Positions 6,210-9,495 of a DNA stretch of 9,495 nucleotides are shown here, one piece after another. The stretch is from positions 1-9,495 of the forward strand of contig CALVXT010000042.1 in assembly GCA_944371545.1 (NCBI GenBank), read 5' to 3'. The DNA comes from an uncultured Bacilli bacterium. GTDB taxonomy: Bacteria; Bacillota_I; Bacilli_A; RF39; UBA660. How positions within the stretch are numbered: position 1 is the first letter of the stretch; every line of letters begins with the position of its first letter. The position numbers were made by a program, and so were the translations under genes. The notes under the pieces were generated by a model. That model worked only from the letters and a program-made list of their open reading frames with translations, did not search any database and was not told the DNA's origin.

Positions 6210-6779
6210 ATGAGAAAAGTAACAATGGTAACAGGAAATATGGGCAAATGGCAAATTGCTAGTAATATTTTTAAAAAATATAATGTAGAATTAAAGCAAG
6301 CTAAAATAGAAACTCCAGAAATACAAGCATATGATGTTAAAGAAGTTTCAAAATATTCAGCTATTTATGCAGCTCAAAAATTGCAAACAAATGTTATTAA
6401 GTCAGATGTAGGATATTACATTGAAGAACTAAATGGTTTTCCAGGAGTTTTTGTAAAATATATAAATACTATGTTAAGTAGTGAAGACATCTTAAGAATG
6501 TTGGAAGGAAAAATAAATCGTACTATTTATTTAAAGGAATGTCTAACTTTTGCTACTCCTGATGGTAAAACAAAACAATTTTTACATACAGAAAAAGCTA
6601 CTATTTATAAAGAAGCTATGGGAAATGGTAGTACGTTTGATAAAATTATTGTTTTTGAAGGGGAAGAATTGCCTAAATCTATGAATACTGAGGAAAAAAA
6701 TTTGAAACATTTTGAGAGTCAATTAAAAATTTATGATGAAATGGCTGAATATTTAGAGGGAGAAAAAGAATATGAATAA
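6210..6779 (+). CDS. ITPA/RdgB/HAM1-like non-canonical purine NTP pyrophosphatase, divergent
   Basis: Members hydrolyse ITP, XTP and their deoxy forms to monophosphates, keeping damaged purines out of DNA and RNA. The 189-residue protein begins with the signature T-x-N-x2-K as VTGNMGKW (7-14). It continues with KIETPEIQAYDVKEVSKYSA (32-51), AA-x-KL (54-58) and the metal/catalytic region SDVGYYIEELNGFPGVFVKY (65-84), in which Asp66 aligns with the family Asp. The overall pattern is nearer to the eukaryotic/archaeal ITPA type than to typical bacterial RdgB. Two late motifs are eroded: the FG(Y/W)DPxF motif reads STFDKIIV, and the base-binding SHR reads KHF (166-168), losing Arg. Reduced activity or altered specificity is therefore likely. 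AGGAGA (6195-6200) precedes ATG 6210. It overlaps the GreA-like gene by 8 nt (ATGAATAA). It is the only undamaged gene in the 5.2-7.9 kb block. Confidence 0.85.
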   Translation: MRKVTMVTGNMGKWQIASNIFKKYNVELKQAKIETPEIQAYDVKEVSKYSAIYAAQKLQTNVIKSDVGYYIEELNGFPGVFVKYINTMLSSEDILRMLEGKINRTIYLKECLTFATPDGKTKQFLHTEKATIYKEAMGNGSTFDKIIVFEGEELPKSMNTEEKNLKHFESQLKIYDEMAEYLEGEKEYE

Positions 6780-7273
6780 TCAAAAAAAGTACACAATAAC
6801 AAAAGAAGGATATGAAAAATTGTTAGAAGAATTGCAAGTTCTTAAACATCAATTTGCCAGTAATGAGTTAGCGATGAGCCAATCTTTTCAAAATGCTTCT
6901 GGTGACGGTGCGCATGATAATGGAGAATTTGAAACTCTTCAAGCTAATGAAAAATTACTAGCAGGACAAATTAATCGATTAATTGTAAAAATTCAAAATG
7001 CAAATATTATTGATGTTCCAGTATTAGAGCAGAACAAGTAAATGTAAATGATATGGTATTGTTAAAAATATCTTATAGTCCTGATGATTTTGATATAGAT
7101 ACATATACTTTAGTAGGAAGTGATGGAAATTCTATACTGAATGAAATTTCCATTAATTCTCCTATTGGGAATGCAATTTTTCAAAAAAGATTGGTGATAT
7201 AGTTTCATATAGTGTAAATGGAAATGTATTCCAAGTAGAAATATTAGAAAAAGTCTTAGGCTTAAAAAGATGA
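6772..7273 (+). pseudogene. GreA-like transcription elongation factor, two frameshifts
   Basis: GreA enters the RNA polymerase secondary channel and stimulates cleavage of backtracked RNA. The first frame (89 codons, TAA at 7039-7041) gives the N-terminal coiled coil: YTITKEGYEKLLEEL, then an acidic tip SGDGAHDNGEFE (43-54), then LLAGQINRLIVKIQNANIID (62-81). A -1 shift near 7023 opens IRAEQVNVNDMVLL and TYTLVGSDG, ending in INSPIGNAIF. A second -1 shift in the A6 run at 7183-7188 (A7 would keep frame) opens KKIGDIVSYSVNGNVFQVEIL, with TGA at 7271-7273. Together these parts equal a whole GreA of about 165 residues, with the FKBP-like C-domain. The tip is not the usual GDLSENAEY but keeps acidic residues. 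This is probably a second, specialised paralogue rather than the housekeeping GreA. An 89-residue N-terminal product may still be made. Confidence 0.85.
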
Positions 7274-7888
7274 TTCGATTATTTACCAAAGAGTTTTTTT
7301 TGGAAATGCAGAATTTTATTAAGTCTAAAAGAGAGTATAAAAAATCATGCAGTAATACACATTTTTAAAAATACAGAATACCGAGTTTCTAAACTTGCTA
7401 ACATAAAAGTTAAAGGAAAATTAGGTATAGGAAGAAATATCGGTTATACGGGAAAATTAAAAACAACTTTCATTTTAGAAGAAAATGCTACTTTACAGAT
7501 TGATGGTAAATTTTATATATATACTGGATCTAAAATTGTTGTTCATCCTTACGCGATTTTATCTATTGGCAATGGAAGCTTTATAAATGTTGACTCTAAA
7601 ATTTATTGTAAAAAATATATTGAAATTGGAGAAGATGTTTTTATTGGAGAAGAGGTTATTATAAGAGATACAGATGAGCATACTTTATGTGAAAAGGAAA
7701 ATACGAAACCCATTAAGATAGGTAATCATGTTTGGATAGGAATGAGATGTATTATTTTAAAAGGCGTTCATATAGGAAATAATGTAGTAATTGGAGCTGG
7801 TTCTGTAGTAACTAAAAATGTTCCGGATAATTGTGTTGTTGCGGGTAATCCGGCTAAAATTATTGAAAAAAATATTACATGGCATTGA
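7270..7888 (+). pseudogene. Left-handed beta-helix O-acyltransferase, start region broken
   Basis: A hexapeptide-repeat acetyltransferase of the WcaF/maltose-acetyltransferase type, which usually acetylates sugars of capsule or cell-wall polysaccharides. From 7340 to TGA 7886-7888 one frame gives VKGKLGIGRN, IYTGSKIVVHPYAILSIG, IEIGEDVFIGEEVIIRDTDEH (catalytic-type His), then IGNHVWIGMRCIILKGV, VVIGAGSVVTKNVPDN and the closing AGNPAKIIEK. That frame has no ATG, GTG or TTG before about 7742. ATG 7270 overlaps the preceding TGA as ATGA, a normal coupled start. It encodes IRLFTKEFFLEMQNFIKSK in another frame and meets TAA at 7366-7368. Dropping one A from the A6 run at 7339-7344 would join the two frames. 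An alternative is that the original start has been lost and the frame open from 7274 is the true N-terminus. Confidence 0.82.
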
Positions 7889-8115
7889 AAGAGATTTATA
7901 ATAAAAATTAAAGTTTATATAGAAAACCTAGAAATTTTATGAACATATACTTTTAAATACAATTAAGTTGATGTAGTTTAAGTATGAATAAAAAATAGTT
8001 TTGGAATAAACATTAAAAGGAATATTTGGATAGTTGGATTTACAGTTTTGTAAAAGATAAAGAAGTTGCTTTTTGCAAATCGGATTATTATTTTTTAAAA
8101 TAATTTTATTTTGAT

Positions 8116-8121
8116 TATAAT
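8116..8121 (+). promoter_or_regulatory. Candidate -10 box upstream of spoVD
   Basis: A perfect TATAAT lies at 8116-8121, with TTGAT just before it. The -35 position (8093-8098, TTTTAA) is poor. Transcription would start near 8128 and give a leader of about 55 nt holding both copies of the direct repeat and the whole hairpin. In B. subtilis spoVD is driven by sigma-E. No clear sigma-E pair was found here, and in such AT-rich DNA a lone TATAAT can be chance. Confidence 0.3.
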
Positions 8122-8136
8122 TATGGCATAAAAAAT

Positions 8137-8166
8137 AAACATAGAAGCAGTTTAAAAAACATAGAA
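8137..8166 (+). repeat. Two copies of AAACATAGAA before spoVD
   Basis: AAACATAGAA occurs at 8137-8146 and again at 8157-8166, 20 nt apart. Both copies are complementary to TTCTATGTTT (8179-8188), which contains the spoVD start codon. Either copy could pair with the start region in the transcript. The second copy pairs better because its complementarity extends further. Confidence 0.75.
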
Positions 8167-8190
8167 TTAATTAGGTGATTCTATGTTTTT
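8155..8190 (+). promoter_or_regulatory. Hairpin enclosing the spoVD ribosome-binding site and start codon
   Basis: Positions 8155-8167 and 8178-8190 form a perfect 13-bp inverted repeat with a 10-nt loop. The Shine-Dalgarno-like TAGGTG (8172-8177) is in the loop and ATG 8183-8185 is within the descending arm. Folded, the RNA would hide the start codon. Because the arm ends in TTTTT, the structure could also act as an intrinsic terminator of incoming transcripts, similar in strength to the one at 70-95. Which role applies is not decidable from sequence. Confidence 0.65.
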
Positions 8191-9439
8191 CTCTGATATT
8201 CATACTAGAATTCGATTTTTCTTTTTACTTATTTTGTGTATTTCTATTATTATTGTTATTCGTGTATTCTATATTCAAGTTATCGAATACGATAAACTTA
8301 GTGCTTTTGCTGAATCTTTGTGGAGTAGAAAATTACCTATTGGAGCAGATCGAGGCGAAATTTATGATCGAAATGGAAAGGTTTTGGCTACAAATTTAAC
8401 TACTACTTCATTGGTTGTTATTCCTAATCAAATAAAAAACAAGGAAGAAGTAGCTAAGGCTTTAAGTGAAATTTTGAATTCAGATTATGAAGATATGCTC
8501 GAGCATGTTAGTAAAAAAACAAGCATTGAACGAATACATCCAGAAGGAAGGCAGCTTTCTTATGATATTGCTAGTCAAATTGACGAATTAGATTTTGACG
8601 GCGTTTATTTAGTAAAAGAAAGTAAAAGATATTATCCGTATGGAAATGTTTTATCGCATGTTTTGGGGTATGTTGGAATTGATAATCAAGGACTTTCTGG
8701 GTTAGAACTAACTTATGATGAATACTTAACAGGGAAAGATGGTGCGATTAATTATTTTTCAGATGGTAAAGGAAATCGTTTAGAAATCTCTGAAGTATAT
8801 GAAGAACCACAAGACGGGATGAACTTGCAACTAACTATTGATTTAGACATTCAGTTAGCTGCTGAACGAGAACTTGATAATGTAATGAGTAAATATACAC
8901 CAGAGCACGCGCTTATTATGGCAATGGATCCAGATACCGGAGAAATTTTAGCAATGGCTAGTCGTCCTAATTTTGATCCAAATAATTATCAGGATTATGA
9001 TACGGAAACGATAAATCGAAATTTACCAATATGGATGACTTATGAGCCTGGGTCGACTTTTAAAATTATGACTCTTACAAGTAGTATTGAAGAAAAAACT
9101 GTGAATTTGTTTGAAGATGCTTATTATGATTCAGGAAGTATTCATGTTGAAGGCGCTACTATCCATTGTTGGAAAAGTGGTGGACATGGAGCACAAACTT
9201 ATTTAAATGTGGTTGAGAATAGTTGCAACCCTGGTTTTGTTACTCTAGGACAAAAATTAGGAACACAAACGCTTATGAGTTATATTACAAAATTTGGGTT
9301 TGGAGAGAAGACAGGCATTGATTTGAATGGTGAATCTAACGGAATCTTGTTTTCAATAGATAAAATGGGGCCCTTGGAACTCGCGACAACCAGTTTTGGT
9401 CAAGGTATAAGTGTCACACCTATTCACCTTGGTGTCTAA
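8183..9439 (+). CDS. spoVD: Stage V sporulation protein D (SpoVD), cut short within the transpeptidase domain
   Basis: SpoVD is a mother-cell class B penicillin-binding protein that crosslinks spore cortex peptidoglycan. A short cytoplasmic N-terminus precedes one membrane anchor (about 12-33). The dimerisation domain follows, with SRKLPIGADRGEIYDRNG (48-65) and GYVGIDNQGLSGLE (162-175). The transpeptidase domain has the catalytic Ser291 in STFK (291-294) and SCN (347-349). SRPNFDP (260-266), NRNLPIW (278-284), CWKSGGHG (329-336) and FGFGEKTGIDL (371-381) are distinctive of SpoVD rather than other PBP2 proteins. Homology stops sharply after GISVTPI (Ile414). Only HLGV and TAA follow, instead of the usual QQ start of a helix. 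The KTG motif and the C-terminal PASTA region are absent, about 230 residues short of the roughly 646-residue B. subtilis protein. As it stands the enzyme should be inactive. ATG 8183 follows TAGGTG and lies inside a hairpin. Confidence 0.93.
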   Translation: MFFSDIHTRIRFFFLLILCISIIIVIRVFYIQVIEYDKLSAFAESLWSRKLPIGADRGEIYDRNGKVLATNLTTTSLVVIPNQIKNKEEVAKALSEILNSDYEDMLEHVSKKTSIERIHPEGRQLSYDIASQIDELDFDGVYLVKESKRYYPYGNVLSHVLGYVGIDNQGLSGLELTYDEYLTGKDGAINYFSDGKGNRLEISEVYEEPQDGMNLQLTIDLDIQLAAERELDNVMSKYTPEHALIMAMDPDTGEILAMASRPNFDPNNYQDYDTETINRNLPIWMTYEPGSTFKIMTLTSSIEEKTVNLFEDAYYDSGSIHVEGATIHCWKSGGHGAQTYLNVVENSCNPGFVTLGQKLGTQTLMSYITKFGFGEKTGIDLNGESNGILFSIDKMGPLELATTSFGQGISVTPIHLGV

Positions 9440-9495
9440 TAAATGATACCCTTACTATTACAAGAGGAATAAGTAGTATTTATACTAAAAAGTAT
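9425..9495. other. Junction where spoVD homology ends; unknown sequence to the window edge
   Basis: Right after the last SpoVD-like codon (Ile414, 9422-9424) the sequence reads CACC-TT-GGTG (9425-9434), a short inverted repeat around a 2-nt centre. This is followed by GGTGTC...GATACC (9431-9450), able to form a 6-bp hairpin with one G-T pair. AGTAT/ATACT repeats come near the end (9475-9495). Read on the minus strand, a frame is open from the edge to a TAG at 9436-9438 (19 codons, no recognisable motif), so an inward-ending gene may lie beyond. This could be the end of an inserted element, a recombination scar or a misassembled contig tip. No known insertion-sequence end was recognised. Confidence 0.45.

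Larger units (their letters stand above)
7889..8182. other. Gene-poor AT-rich spacer before spoVD
   Basis: No convincing gene is seen on either strand. A 23-codon open stretch from 8029 (DSWIYSFVKDKEVAFCKSDY, ending LK and TAA) has the look of a decayed protein end, but it is preceded by a stop at 8014-8016 and has no family signature. The last 70 nt hold the candidate promoter, the direct repeat and the start-codon hairpin listed separately. No terminator of the usual GC-stem type was found after the acyltransferase remnant. Confidence 0.5.

Noticed and set aside
8175..8399. Plus-strand 74-codon hydrophobic frame starting just before spoVD
   Set aside because: Overlaps spoVD in another frame; its hydrophobicity mirrors the spoVD membrane anchor and it has no ribosome-binding site.
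9443..9472. Ten-codon frame from ATG 9443 after spoVD
   Set aside because: Too short, with no ribosome-binding site and no evidence of translation.
1..9495. CRISPR arrays, tRNA or rRNA genes, and known insertion-sequence ends
   Set aside because: No regularly spaced repeats, cloverleaf or rRNA-like segments were seen, and no transposase fragment was found on either strand.

Overview
The window is strongly AT-rich DNA from a low-G+C, endospore-forming Bacillota (Firmicutes). The evidence is a complete sporulation sigma factor SigK, a SpoVD-type penicillin-binding protein, the YqeG/YqeH pair typical of Bacillota, and strong Shine-Dalgarno sites. The standard bacterial code fits: TAA, TAG and TGA all act as stops. 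The species cannot be named from sequence alone; an uncultured gut member of the Bacilli or a clostridial relative is a guess. The right end may be a contig end.

Layout. 1-71: last codons of an unidentified gene, closed by an intrinsic terminator. 118-1191: an unrecognised protein with a probable right-handed beta-helix. It converges on sigK (minus strand, 1188-1880); the two genes overlap by 4 nt and share one bidirectional terminator whose stem lies inside both coding ends. 2013-5242: a tight operon, yqeG - yqeH - mutL (HAD phosphatase, ribosome-biogenesis GTPase, mismatch-repair endonuclease), with both junctions overlapping by 8 nt as ATGnnTAA.

5243-7888 is an accessory block, mostly broken. 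In order it holds a FemA/FemX-type peptidoglycan aminoacyltransferase remnant (amber stop plus frameshift), a thymidylate-kinase-like protein cut short by an ochre stop, an intact but divergent ITPA/RdgB/HAM1-like nucleotide pyrophosphatase, a GreA-like gene with two frameshifts, and a left-handed beta-helix acyltransferase lacking an intact reading frame. These were probably co-transcribed once, since spacings are short or overlapping. Three of four frameshifts lie in A runs, while the flanking housekeeping genes are clean, so local decay is more likely than uniform sequencing error.

7889-8182 has no convincing gene. It holds a candidate promoter and a 13-bp inverted repeat covering the spoVD start codon, with the ribosome-binding site in the loop. 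spoVD (8183-9439) matches its family well but stops being SpoVD-like abruptly after residue 414, inside the transpeptidase domain and before the KTG motif. Foreign-looking sequence follows to the window end. This is a truncation, an insertion or an assembly junction. An element excised during sporulation, as known for sigK in other species, is possible but unproven.
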